Shown here in pieces: positions 1 to 6,031 of a DNA stretch of 7,782 nucleotides. Source of the stretch: Nitratifractor sp. (lineage in GTDB: Bacteria > Campylobacterota > Campylobacteria > Campylobacterales > Sulfurovaceae). The notes beneath the pieces were generated by a model. That model was not told the DNA's origin, did not search any database, and saw only the letters and a list, made by a program, of their open reading frames with translations. How positions within the stretch are numbered: the stretch's first letter is position 1; every line of letters begins with the position of its first letter. Made by a program: the position numbers and the translations under genes. Location of the stretch: NCBI GenBank assembly GCA_015490055.1, contig WFYP01000117.1, positions 1 to 7,782 of the forward strand, in the 5' to 3' direction.

Positions 1-239
1 AAGAGATTGAGTTAGTAAAGCCTAAAGTTATTGTTACCTTTGGAGATAGAGCCTACCAGTATTTAACAAACGACCTTACGGAGTTAAAAAATATAAGAGG
101 TACGGTAATTAAAAAAGATGGTTACAGTATTATTCCTACCTATCATCCTAATTTTTTATTGAAAAACCCTTCCTTTAAGAAAGAAGTTTTAATGGATTTG
201 AAGAGGATTCAAAAATTACTTGATTTATATCAACAATAA
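1..239 (+). CDS. Uracil-DNA glycosylase, family 4-like (C-terminal fragment)
   Basis: The frame is open from the window edge (first complete codon at position 3) to TAA at 237-239, giving 78 C-terminal residues. Two stretches point to the uracil-DNA glycosylase superfamily, family 4/5 type. The first is VTFGD near the start, where these proteins have a conserved 'G..A...L' segment. The second is PTYHPNFLLKNP near the end, which matches the conserved HPS-Y-LLR-N-P loop holding the catalytic-site histidine that contacts the uracil. The usual 'DL..I' helix (MDLKRIQKLL) follows. The family removes uracil from DNA in base excision repair; the N-terminal 4Fe-4S cysteines of family 4 lie outside the window and cannot be checked. 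It is on the same strand as the nos genes but is separated from nosZ by about 300 bases and is probably not part of that operon. Its last codons contain the Crp/Fnr-type box at 220-233. Confidence 0.8.
   Translation, partial: EIELVKPKVIVTFGDRAYQYLTNDLTELKNIRGTVIKKDGYSIIPTYHPNFLLKNPSFKKEVLMDLKRIQKLLDLYQQ
220..233 (+). promoter_or_regulatory. Crp/Fnr-type operator, perfect TTGAT-N4-ATCAA
   Basis: TTGATTTATATCAA is a perfect dyad matching the consensus of Fnr-type regulators. It lies inside the last codons of the glycosylase gene. Its centre (226.5) is 41.5 bases upstream of position 268, where transcription would start if the hexamer at 256-261 is the -10 element. This is the classic class II activator geometry. 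In Wolinella succinogenes, N2O respiration genes are controlled by Crp/Fnr-type regulators (NssA, NssB, NssC), so an Fnr-like site ahead of nosZ fits. A second perfect match inside nosZ (1201-1214) shows that chance matches do occur in this AT-rich DNA, so the call rests mainly on the spacing. Confidence 0.55.
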
Positions 240-255
240 CTTTTAATAATATATG

Positions 256-261
256 TAAAAT
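256..261 (+). promoter_or_regulatory. Candidate -10 element of the nos operon promoter
   Basis: TAAAAT matches the sigma-70 -10 consensus TATAAT at five of six positions and is preceded by TG. With the usual distance of about seven bases, transcription would begin near 268. That places the Fnr-type box at -41.5 and would account for the lack of a good -35 hexamer, as at activator-dependent promoters. Such hexamers are common in AT-rich DNA, so the support is positional only. If correct, nosZ has a 5' leader of about 269 bases. Confidence 0.4.
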
Positions 262-274
262 GCAGAAGAAAATA

Positions 275-319
275 ATTTCATCTTTAGAGTGTTTAGAGTA
301 AAGACTCTAAAGATGGAAT
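275..319 (+). promoter_or_regulatory. 16-bp stem-loop in the nosZ leader
   Basis: Bases 275-290 pair with 304-319. The inner 12 base pairs are perfect, and one G-T wobble (278 with 316) lies in the outer part; the loop is 13 bases. No run of T follows, so it does not look like an intrinsic terminator of the upstream gene. The sequence TTTAGAGT occurs twice (283-290 and 292-299). The second copy can also pair with 304-311 around a 4-base loop. In addition, 312-320 can pair with 327-335. These pairings exclude one another. If transcription starts near 268, the structure sits at the very 5' end of the mRNA, where it could protect the transcript or act as a switch. Confidence 0.6.
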
Positions 320-491
320 AAATTTATGTTCCATCAGACTATTATTTAAGTTTATAGGTGGCAGTTAATGGTTTTATCTTTAAACACCATAAGAGATTGT
401 ATCTTGGAAGTATTAAAAAAGTGTTAAGTAAATAGCTTGAACAAATTTTATAAAACTTTTTAGATATATACTCTCCCACAGTTTAAAGTTA

Positions 492-522
492 ATGTTTAAT
501 TGTCTTTTTTAATTTTAAACAT
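492..522 (+). repeat. Inverted repeat directly before the nosZ ribosome binding site
   Basis: ATGTTTAA (492-499) and TTAAACAT (515-522) are perfect inverted copies separated by 15 bases. The repeat ends two bases before the nosZ Shine-Dalgarno sequence. It could be a protein-binding dyad or an mRNA hairpin affecting ribosome access. GTTTAA also occurs at 481-486, so the region is rich in this short word. Sequence alone does not show a function. Confidence 0.4.
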
Positions 523-523
523 C

Positions 524-530
524 AGGAGGT
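524..530 (+). promoter_or_regulatory. Strong nosZ ribosome binding site
   Basis: AGGAGGT is a near-perfect Shine-Dalgarno sequence ending six bases before the ATG at 537. It fixes the nosZ start and is the strongest such site in the window, in keeping with high synthesis of the terminal reductase. Confidence 0.85.
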
Positions 531-536
531 ATTGCG

Positions 537-3140
537 ATGCAATCAATCGTAAAAAACTTTTTATCAGTTACAACCATTTTGGCAATGGGTGTCACGTTAA
601 GCAGTGCTGGTAATGAACTTGAAAAGGTAATGAAAGATAGACATCTTACCCAACAAGATTTATTAGCTGCTGCTAAAACATACACACCTAGTGGTGGACG
701 CGATAAATATATTGTATTTAGTTCAGGGGGTCAATCTGGACAAGTTATGGTATATGGCGTTCCATCTATGAGGATTTTAAAATATATTGGTGTATTTACA
801 CCAGAGCCTTGGCAGGGTTGGGGTTATGATGATGACACCAAAAAGGTTCTTGCCGAAGGAAATATTAGAGGTAAAAAAATTACTTGGGGTGATACTCACC
901 ACCCAGCACTCTCTGAAACTAATGGGAAATATGATGGTAAGTGGTTAGTTATTAACGATAAAGCAAACCCAAGACTTGCAGTTATTGATTTAAGTGACTT
1001 TGTAACAAAACAGATTGTTGTAAACCCAGTATTTAAATCTGACCACGGTGGAGCATTTTTTACACCAAACTCTAACCATATATTAGAAGCTTGTCAATAT
1101 GGTGCACCATTAGATAATAACTATCACCCAATGGAAGAGTTTAAAGAGACTTATCGTGGTGGTGTTACTGTTTGGAAATTTGACCCAAAAATTGGTAAAA
1201 TTGATGCAAATCAATCATTTACAATTGAATTTCCTCCATATATGCAAGATTTATCTGATGCAGGTAAAGAGGCAAGTGCAGGTTGGGGCTTTACAAACAG
1301 TTTTAACTCAGAGATGTATACAGGTGGTATAGAAAAAGGTCTTCCACCATTTGAAGCTGGTTGTTCAAGAAACGACACTGACTTTTTACATGTATATAAT
1401 TGGAAAAAACTTGCCCAACTTGCAAAAGACCCTAAAAATGTAAAAGTTATTAATGGTCACAGAGTTATACCTATTGATGTAGCAGTTAAAAATGATGCTC
1501 TATTCTTAGTACCAGAGCCTAAATCTCCACACGGTGTAGATGTCTCTCCTGATGGTAAATATATTGTAGTTTGTGGTAAACTTGATACTCACGCAACCGT
1601 ATATAGTTGGGAAAAAATCAAAGAGTTAATTAAAAATCATACCTATGCAGGAAAAGACCCTTATGGTATTCCTATCTTAGATATGAAAAAAGCTATGCAT
1701 TGTCAAGCAGAGTTGGGCTTAGGACCATTACATAACCAATTTGGACCAAAATGGAAAACAGATGGTGAGATATATACTTCACTATATGTTGATAGTCAAG
1801 TTGTAAAATGGGACTACCTAACTTGTAAGGTTCAAGATAGACAAAATGTTAATTATAATATTGGTCACCTTTGTGGTATGGAGGGAAAAACAGAAGACCC
1901 TCAAGGAGAATATATTATTGCACTTAATAAGTTAGCAATTGATAGATTTAACGAAATTGGACCTCTTCATCCACAAAACCATCAACTTATTGATGTTCGT
2001 GGTAAAAAGATGCAACTTCTTTATGATATGCCTATTCCTTTAGGAGAGCCTCACCAAGCAGTTGCCATTAGAGCTAGTAAATTACATACTCATGTAAGAT
2101 ATAAAATGGGAACAAATGCATTTACAGGCAAAACACATGTAGGTAAAACTTTAGCTGGTCAAGAGAAGATTGTTAGAAAAGGTAACCATATTTATGTTTA
2201 CGGAACAATGGTTAGAAGTCATATTAACCCAGAGCATGTAACTGTAAACAAAGGCGATACTGTAACATTCTACTTAACTAACTTAGAACGTGCAGAAGAT
2301 GAGACACATGGATTTACCGTTGACCAATACAATGTACATACTTCACTAGAGCCTGGTAAAACAGTTTCTGTAACATTTAAAGCTGATAGAGAAGGTGTAT
2401 TCCCTTACTACTGTACAGAGTTCTGTTCAGCACTACACTTAGAAATGATGGGTTACTTGCTTGTTAAAGACCCTAACAAAAAGTATACATCTGCTGCTAA
2501 ATTGAAAATAGCAAAAATGTCTCCTGAGCAACTTAAAAAAGAGTATGATAAAACTGTAGCTACAAACAAAGCAACAGATGGAGTTATTCAGAGTGTTGTT
2601 AAATTCCTAAAAGCTAATCACTACGAGAAGTACCCAACAGTTAAAAACTTAGTTGTAGATGCACTTGACCAGTATGGAAAAATTGCTGAAGAGAAGAAAA
2701 AATCTGATGAGGCTGTAAAAGCAGGTGATTTAGATAAAGCTATTTTGTTTGAGAATATGATTTGGCAATATATGGTTAAGACAGCCGATGTTGGTATTAG
2801 AGCAAAAGACCTACTTGTTAAGAAAATTGCTACTCCTATGACTGAGACTGAAAAAAGAGGTCATGAAGCATATCTTGAAGGTGGTTGTACTGGATGTCAC
2901 GTAATTGGTAAAGTAAGTTCTGGTCCAGACCTTGTTGGTGTATTGCAAAGACACCAAAATGGTGAAGAGTGGGCTAAACAGTGGATTATGCATCCTGAAA
3001 AAATGTATAAAAATGATTATATTAAATCTATGATTAACTACTTTAACCTAAGAATGCCTAACCAAGGTATGACTGAACAACAAACAAAAGATATCATTGA
3101 GTATCTAAAATGGATAGATAAAAACGCAAATCTATTCTAA
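537..3140 (+). CDS. nosZ: Nitrous-oxide reductase with C-terminal cytochrome c domain (clade II cNosZ)
   Basis: This periplasmic enzyme reduces N2O to N2, the last step of denitrification. The 867 residues begin with a Sec-type signal peptide (likely cleavage after A24; no twin arginine), as in clade II NosZ. The N-terminal part, roughly 50-510, is the beta-propeller with the CuZ histidines. Candidate ligands are H121/H122 (DTHHP), H170 (SDHGG), H332 (SPHGV), H399 (GPLHNQF), H478 or H482, and H506 (EPHQA). A cupredoxin domain around 555-650 carries the CuA site: H591 and C626-x3-C630-x3-H634-x2-M637. After a charged helical linker (about 660-770) comes a monohaem cytochrome c domain with CTGCH (C784-H788) and a probable axial Met M840 (RMPNQG). 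This extra domain makes it longer than the usual 600-650 residues and is the hallmark of campylobacterotal NosZ. The domain probably receives electrons from NosC1/NosC2. All key residues are present, so the enzyme looks intact. Confidence 0.97.
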   Translation: MQSIVKNFLSVTTILAMGVTLSSAGNELEKVMKDRHLTQQDLLAAAKTYTPSGGRDKYIVFSSGGQSGQVMVYGVPSMRILKYIGVFTPEPWQGWGYDDDTKKVLAEGNIRGKKITWGDTHHPALSETNGKYDGKWLVINDKANPRLAVIDLSDFVTKQIVVNPVFKSDHGGAFFTPNSNHILEACQYGAPLDNNYHPMEEFKETYRGGVTVWKFDPKIGKIDANQSFTIEFPPYMQDLSDAGKEASAGWGFTNSFNSEMYTGGIEKGLPPFEAGCSRNDTDFLHVYNWKKLAQLAKDPKNVKVINGHRVIPIDVAVKNDALFLVPEPKSPHGVDVSPDGKYIVVCGKLDTHATVYSWEKIKELIKNHTYAGKDPYGIPILDMKKAMHCQAELGLGPLHNQFGPKWKTDGEIYTSLYVDSQVVKWDYLTCKVQDRQNVNYNIGHLCGMEGKTEDPQGEYIIALNKLAIDRFNEIGPLHPQNHQLIDVRGKKMQLLYDMPIPLGEPHQAVAIRASKLHTHVRYKMGTNAFTGKTHVGKTLAGQEKIVRKGNHIYVYGTMVRSHINPEHVTVNKGDTVTFYLTNLERAEDETHGFTVDQYNVHTSLEPGKTVSVTFKADREGVFPYYCTEFCSALHLEMMGYLLVKDPNKKYTSAAKLKIAKMSPEQLKKEYDKTVATNKATDGVIQSVVKFLKANHYEKYPTVKNLVVDALDQYGKIAEEKKKSDEAVKAGDLDKAILFENMIWQYMVKTADVGIRAKDLLVKKIATPMTETEKRGHEAYLEGGCTGCHVIGKVSSGPDLVGVLQRHQNGEEWAKQWIMHPEKMYKNDYIKSMINYFNLRMPNQGMTEQQTKDIIEYLKWIDKNANLF

Positions 3141-3143
3141 GAA

Positions 3144-3183
3144 AAAATAGAGGCTTTTGCCTCTATTTTGGTTTCTTGTTTTT
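3144..3183 (+). terminator. Terminator-like hairpin after nosZ
   Basis: Bases 3144-3154 pair perfectly with 3159-3169 around a TTTT loop, giving an 11-base-pair stem with a GC-rich core (GAGGC/GCCTC) starting four bases after the stop codon. A T-rich but interrupted tract follows (3169-3183). It looks like a leaky intrinsic terminator. Because nosB to nosH have no obvious promoter of their own, partial read-through would give more nosZ transcript than downstream transcript, fitting an enzyme needed in larger amounts than its accessory proteins. Confidence 0.65.
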
Positions 3184-3202
3184 AGTTTTAAGAACTAAAA
3201 AC
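3178..3202 (+). repeat. Second hairpin between nosZ and nosB
   Basis: GTTTTTAGTT (3178-3187) and AACTAAAAAC (3193-3202) form a perfect 10-base-pair stem with a 5-base loop, starting nine bases after the stem of the first hairpin. Its left arm uses the T-rich tract of that hairpin. No T-run follows it, so it is not a classic terminator itself. It may stabilise the nosZ mRNA 3' end, mark a processing site, or sequester the T-tract and so modulate termination. The role is inferred. Confidence 0.5.
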
Positions 3203-3236
3203 CAGCAACCAATACCAAATTTAAAGGGGAATTATA

Positions 3237-4022
3237 ATGAATAGCTCTAAATTAAAGTCTAAAATCTTTGCATTTATTGCATTTGCTTTGCTAATGTATG
3301 CTTATGTAATACCAGCTGTTTTAACGCACAATGTTGTAGAATTAATTGAAGAGGGTAAAGCAGATAAGATATCTAGCTTAACTATAAACACTTGGAACTT
3401 TTACAATAAAGGTAGATATAAAAGCCCAAATATTCCAAAAGAGGATGCAGGTGATTTAAAAAAGCTTATTGATGATGATATGGAGATAAGTGTAGCTACT
3501 ATGCCAATTTGGTATGTGGCTCTTGAAGCTCCAAACTATCCTAAAGATGCTTTTCCAAATGGTATTCCTGTATATTATCACTTTGACGGATTTAGTGGTG
3601 ATGTACATGAGATGAATACAATTAACCACTTTATTGGAATGGATCCAATGAAGAGAGGAGCACCATATTTAAGAGCATTAGCACCTTATGCACTACTATT
3701 TGTTGCTCTACTACTTGTGCTTTATATGGTTTATGACTCTAAAACATTAAACTTATTAATGCTAATTCCTGTTGCATTACCTTTAGTATTTTTAGGATTT
3801 TACACCTATTGGCTCTATTGGTTTGGACACCACATGCACAAATGGGGAGCATTTAGTATAAAACCATTTATGCCAACGGTATTTGGTGATGGAAAAGTGG
3901 CACAGTTTACTACTCACTCCTACCCTACAACTGGTTTTTGGATACTTTTAGCAATTAGTATATTTAGTCTTTTTGCTATAATCTCTAAGAAAAAAGCTAG
4001 ACGCTTGGCACAAAACGATTAA
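3237..4022 (+). CDS. nosB: NosB, clade II nos-cluster membrane protein
   Basis: This 261-residue protein sits directly after nosZ, where nosB lies in W. succinogenes and many other clade II nos clusters; its biochemical function is not established. It has about four hydrophobic segments: residues 8-30, about 143-165, about 168-197 and about 236-255. Residues 31-140 between the first two are hydrophilic and probably periplasmic. A striking H198-H199-M200-H201 motif, followed by KWG, lies just after the third segment and could bind metal or haem. The start is supported by a Shine-Dalgarno-like AAAGGGGA (3223-3230) six bases before the ATG. The protein ends in a basic tail (KKKARR), which suggests a cytoplasmic C-terminus. 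The name rests on position and topology together with recalled resemblance to NosB proteins. A role in assembling or wiring NosZ is a guess. Confidence 0.8.
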   Translation: MNSSKLKSKIFAFIAFALLMYAYVIPAVLTHNVVELIEEGKADKISSLTINTWNFYNKGRYKSPNIPKEDAGDLKKLIDDDMEISVATMPIWYVALEAPNYPKDAFPNGIPVYYHFDGFSGDVHEMNTINHFIGMDPMKRGAPYLRALAPYALLFVALLLVLYMVYDSKTLNLLMLIPVALPLVFLGFYTYWLYWFGHHMHKWGAFSIKPFMPTVFGDGKVAQFTTHSYPTTGFWILLAISIFSLFAIISKKKARRLAQND

Positions 4023-4029
4023 CGATTAA

Positions 4030-5253
4030 ATGAAAACTCTAATTATACTCTTTGGCATTACTGTAACATTAAATGCAAATATATTGCAAGATGCTATCAA
4101 CAGTGCAAAAGATGGCTCAAAATTGCAACTACCAAATGGAGTTTACAAAGGTAATATTGTAATTGATAAGCCATTAATAATAGAGGGACAGAGCAAAAAG
4201 ACAATTATAGAGGGTGATGGTAATGGTACAGTTATAACTATTATAAGCCCTTTTGTAACAGTTAAAAATTTGACTATTAGACATAGTGGAGCTGAACATG
4301 AAAGAGTAGATGCTGGTGTAGCTATAAAAAAAGCACATCACTGTAATGTTATAAACTGCAAATTGATAGATGTGCTTTTTGGTATTGATTTACAAGAAGT
4401 TCAAGACTCAAATATAAGTGGAAACTTTATAACATCTAAGCCCTTTGACCTTGGTTTGCGTGGAGATGCTATTAGGCTTTGGTATAGTGTAGATAATACA
4501 CTTACATATAATCATATAACAAAGTCGCGAGATTTTGTAGTTTGGTATTCACATGGTAATTTAATTGCAAATAATTATGGTGAGTATGGAAGATACTCTT
4601 TGCACTTTATGTATACAGGTAAAAACATTGTAAGAGACAACACCTTTAAACACAATAGTGTAGGTATATTTTTTATGTACTCCAAAGATACAATTGCAAC
4701 AGGTAATACAATAGAGAACTCTATTGGAACTACTGGGTTAGGTATTGGGCTTAAAGATTCATCGAATTATGTTATTAAAAACAATAAAATTTTGTACAAT
4801 GCAAGAGGACTCTACATAGATAGGTCTCCTTTTGAGCCAGATACAAAAAATTATATTAGTAACAATTTAATTCTTTACAATAGTGAAGGGGTGCATTTTC
4901 ACTCACTAAGTTTGCACAATGTCTTTAAGGGAAATACAATTAAAGGCAATATTGAGAGTGTAGTAAATGACTCTTACAATACAAAAGTTACACAAAATGA
5001 GTGGGATAGTAACTATTGGGGTGACTATGAAGGATTTGATAGAGATGGAGATGGTGTAGGAGATACTCCTTACAAGGTTTACTATTATGCCGATAAGATT
5101 TGGATGTTAAATCCAAATGCTAAGTTTTTTTATGGCTCACCCGTAATTTCAATACTAAATTTTATGGCAAAAATAGCACCAATTTCTGAACCTGTGGTGC
5201 TGTTAACAGACAAACATCCCAAAATAACGGAGGGGAAATATTATGGAAGATAA
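4030..5253 (+). CDS. nosD: NosD, periplasmic beta-helix protein for copper-site maturation
   Basis: NosD works with the ABC transporter NosFY in delivering sulfur or otherwise assembling the CuZ centre of N2O reductase. The 407 residues start with a short signal peptide (MKTLIILFGITVTLNA). Repeated right-handed beta-helix turns follow, of the form 'N.I..N.I..N' with IRLWYS, GIFFMYS and GLGIGLKDSS stretches typical of NosD. Near the end is the family signature NYWGDYEGFDRDGDGVGDTPY (about 328-348), with an acidic loop that resembles a calcium-binding loop. The gene starts seven bases after the nosB stop. No Shine-Dalgarno sequence is visible before the ATG, so translation is probably coupled to nosB. 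Its last 11 bases overlap the start of nosG. Length and motifs look complete. The partners NosF and NosY are not in the window. Confidence 0.95.
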   Translation: MKTLIILFGITVTLNANILQDAINSAKDGSKLQLPNGVYKGNIVIDKPLIIEGQSKKTIIEGDGNGTVITIISPFVTVKNLTIRHSGAEHERVDAGVAIKKAHHCNVINCKLIDVLFGIDLQEVQDSNISGNFITSKPFDLGLRGDAIRLWYSVDNTLTYNHITKSRDFVVWYSHGNLIANNYGEYGRYSLHFMYTGKNIVRDNTFKHNSVGIFFMYSKDTIATGNTIENSIGTTGLGIGLKDSSNYVIKNNKILYNARGLYIDRSPFEPDTKNYISNNLILYNSEGVHFHSLSLHNVFKGNTIKGNIESVVNDSYNTKVTQNEWDSNYWGDYEGFDRDGDGVGDTPYKVYYYADKIWMLNPNAKFFYGSPVISILNFMAKIAPISEPVVLLTDKHPKITEGKYYGR

Positions 5254-6031
5254 AAAGAGACGAAACTTTTTAAAAGGTGCTGGTGGCTTTAGTATTGTTG
5301 CCCTTGCAACTGGTGCAGGACTCTATTTTGCACCTGAATTAAAGGCAGATAAGCTTTTGTTACGACCCCCTGGGGCTGAGGCAGAAGATGACTTTTTAAA
5401 ACTATGTATTAAGTGTGGTCAGTGTCTGCAAGTGTGTCCTTATGATTCTATTAAGTTAGAAGATATAGCTGGTGGAGCAAGTATGGGAATGGCATATATT
5501 AGTCCTTTAGAGAGAGGTTGTTACCTATGCTCTGCTTTTCCTTGTATCTTGGCTTGTCCAACAGGTGCATTAAATCATGAAAAAGATGAGTTAAAATATG
5601 TCCATATGGGAATGGCTGTTGTGGTCAATGAGAGTGCTTGTTTAGCATTAACAAATAAAAAGATTCCAGATAGTGCAATAGATAGAATTTATGAGCATAC
5701 AAAAGTAATATCTTTAAGCGAAAAAGCAAACCATAAAGTCGAAATGACAGGAAGCGAAAACGAAAAGCAAGAGTTACAAAAAAAGGTGTTAGAAAATTTA
5801 GAGAAATTTAGAGATAAAGAGTGTACGATATGTGCCGAGATGTGTCCTTATACTCCTGACCCATCACTAGCTATTGGTATGGTAAAAAAAGGAGAGGGAT
5901 TAGTACCTGAAATTCGAGATGCATGTGTTGGTTGTGGAGCTTGTGTAGAGCTTTGTCCAACAAAAGTGTTAAATATTATGCCAAGAGCTACTTATGAACA
6001 AATCTATAAAAAAGGAAAGAGCAATGCGTAG
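5243..6031 (+). CDS. nosG: NosG, NapG-like periplasmic ferredoxin with four [4Fe-4S] clusters
   Basis: NosG is a paralogue of NapG. With NosH it is thought to form a menaquinol dehydrogenase that feeds electrons to N2O reductase. The N-terminus has a Tat signal (K5-RRNFLK with R6/R7, then a hydrophobic stretch), so it would be exported folded with its clusters. An RPPGA segment typical of NapG follows. Cysteine motifs in order are C55-C58-C61-C65P, C93-C96-C101-C105P, C133 with C194-C197-C201P, and C228-C231-C234-C238P; that is enough for four clusters. Compared with my memory of NapG, where the lone cysteine lies close to the CxxC, about 60 charged residues are inserted between C133 and C194. 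A strong GGAGG (5229-5233) inside the end of nosD precedes the ATG, and the two genes overlap by 11 bases. Confidence 0.93.
   Translation: MEDKKRRNFLKGAGGFSIVALATGAGLYFAPELKADKLLLRPPGAEAEDDFLKLCIKCGQCLQVCPYDSIKLEDIAGGASMGMAYISPLERGCYLCSAFPCILACPTGALNHEKDELKYVHMGMAVVVNESACLALTNKKIPDSAIDRIYEHTKVISLSEKANHKVEMTGSENEKQELQKKVLENLEKFRDKECTICAEMCPYTPDPSLAIGMVKKGEGLVPEIRDACVGCGACVELCPTKVLNIMPRATYEQIYKKGKSNA

Larger units (their letters stand above)
240..536 (+). other. Intergenic region, probable nos promoter and long structured leader
   Basis: No protein of convincing size is encoded here on either strand. The region holds the -10 candidate, a 16-base-pair hairpin with overlapping alternatives (275-335), a bulged small hairpin (368-390), an 8-base-pair inverted repeat just before the nosZ ribosome binding site (492-522), and a possible 19-codon mini-ORF (368-427) with a GGTGG-like sequence upstream. 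I recognise no known riboswitch class. A second, weaker promoter-like pair (TTGAAC at 437-442, TATA-rich sequence at 465-470) has poor spacing. Confidence 0.6.

Noticed and set aside
275..319. Intrinsic terminator of the upstream glycosylase gene
   Set aside because: The stem is long, but it is AT-rich and no T-run follows the 3' arm, so a leader structure is the better reading.
437..472. TTGAAC and TATATA as a promoter closer to nosZ
   Set aside because: The spacing between the hexamers is about 22 bases and the hexamer at proper spacing is poor. A secondary promoter cannot be excluded but is not supported.
1201..1214. Second perfect TTGAT-N4-ATCAA dyad inside nosZ
   Set aside because: It encodes ordinary NosZ residues (IDANQ), is far from any gene start, and has no promoter context serving a gene. 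Treated as a chance match, and used as a caution for the 220-233 site.
2811..2993. Reverse-strand open frame of 60 codons opposite the NosZ cytochrome domain
   Set aside because: It lies entirely within well-conserved nosZ coding sequence and has no recognisable features. The same reasoning applies to the reverse frames at 6063-6266 and 6695-6913 opposite nosC1 and nosC2.
5994..6023. Upstream ATG for nosC1 giving 199 residues
   Set aside because: It would place ten mostly charged or polar residues before an evident lipoprotein signal, and the ribosome binding site fits the 6024 ATG better.
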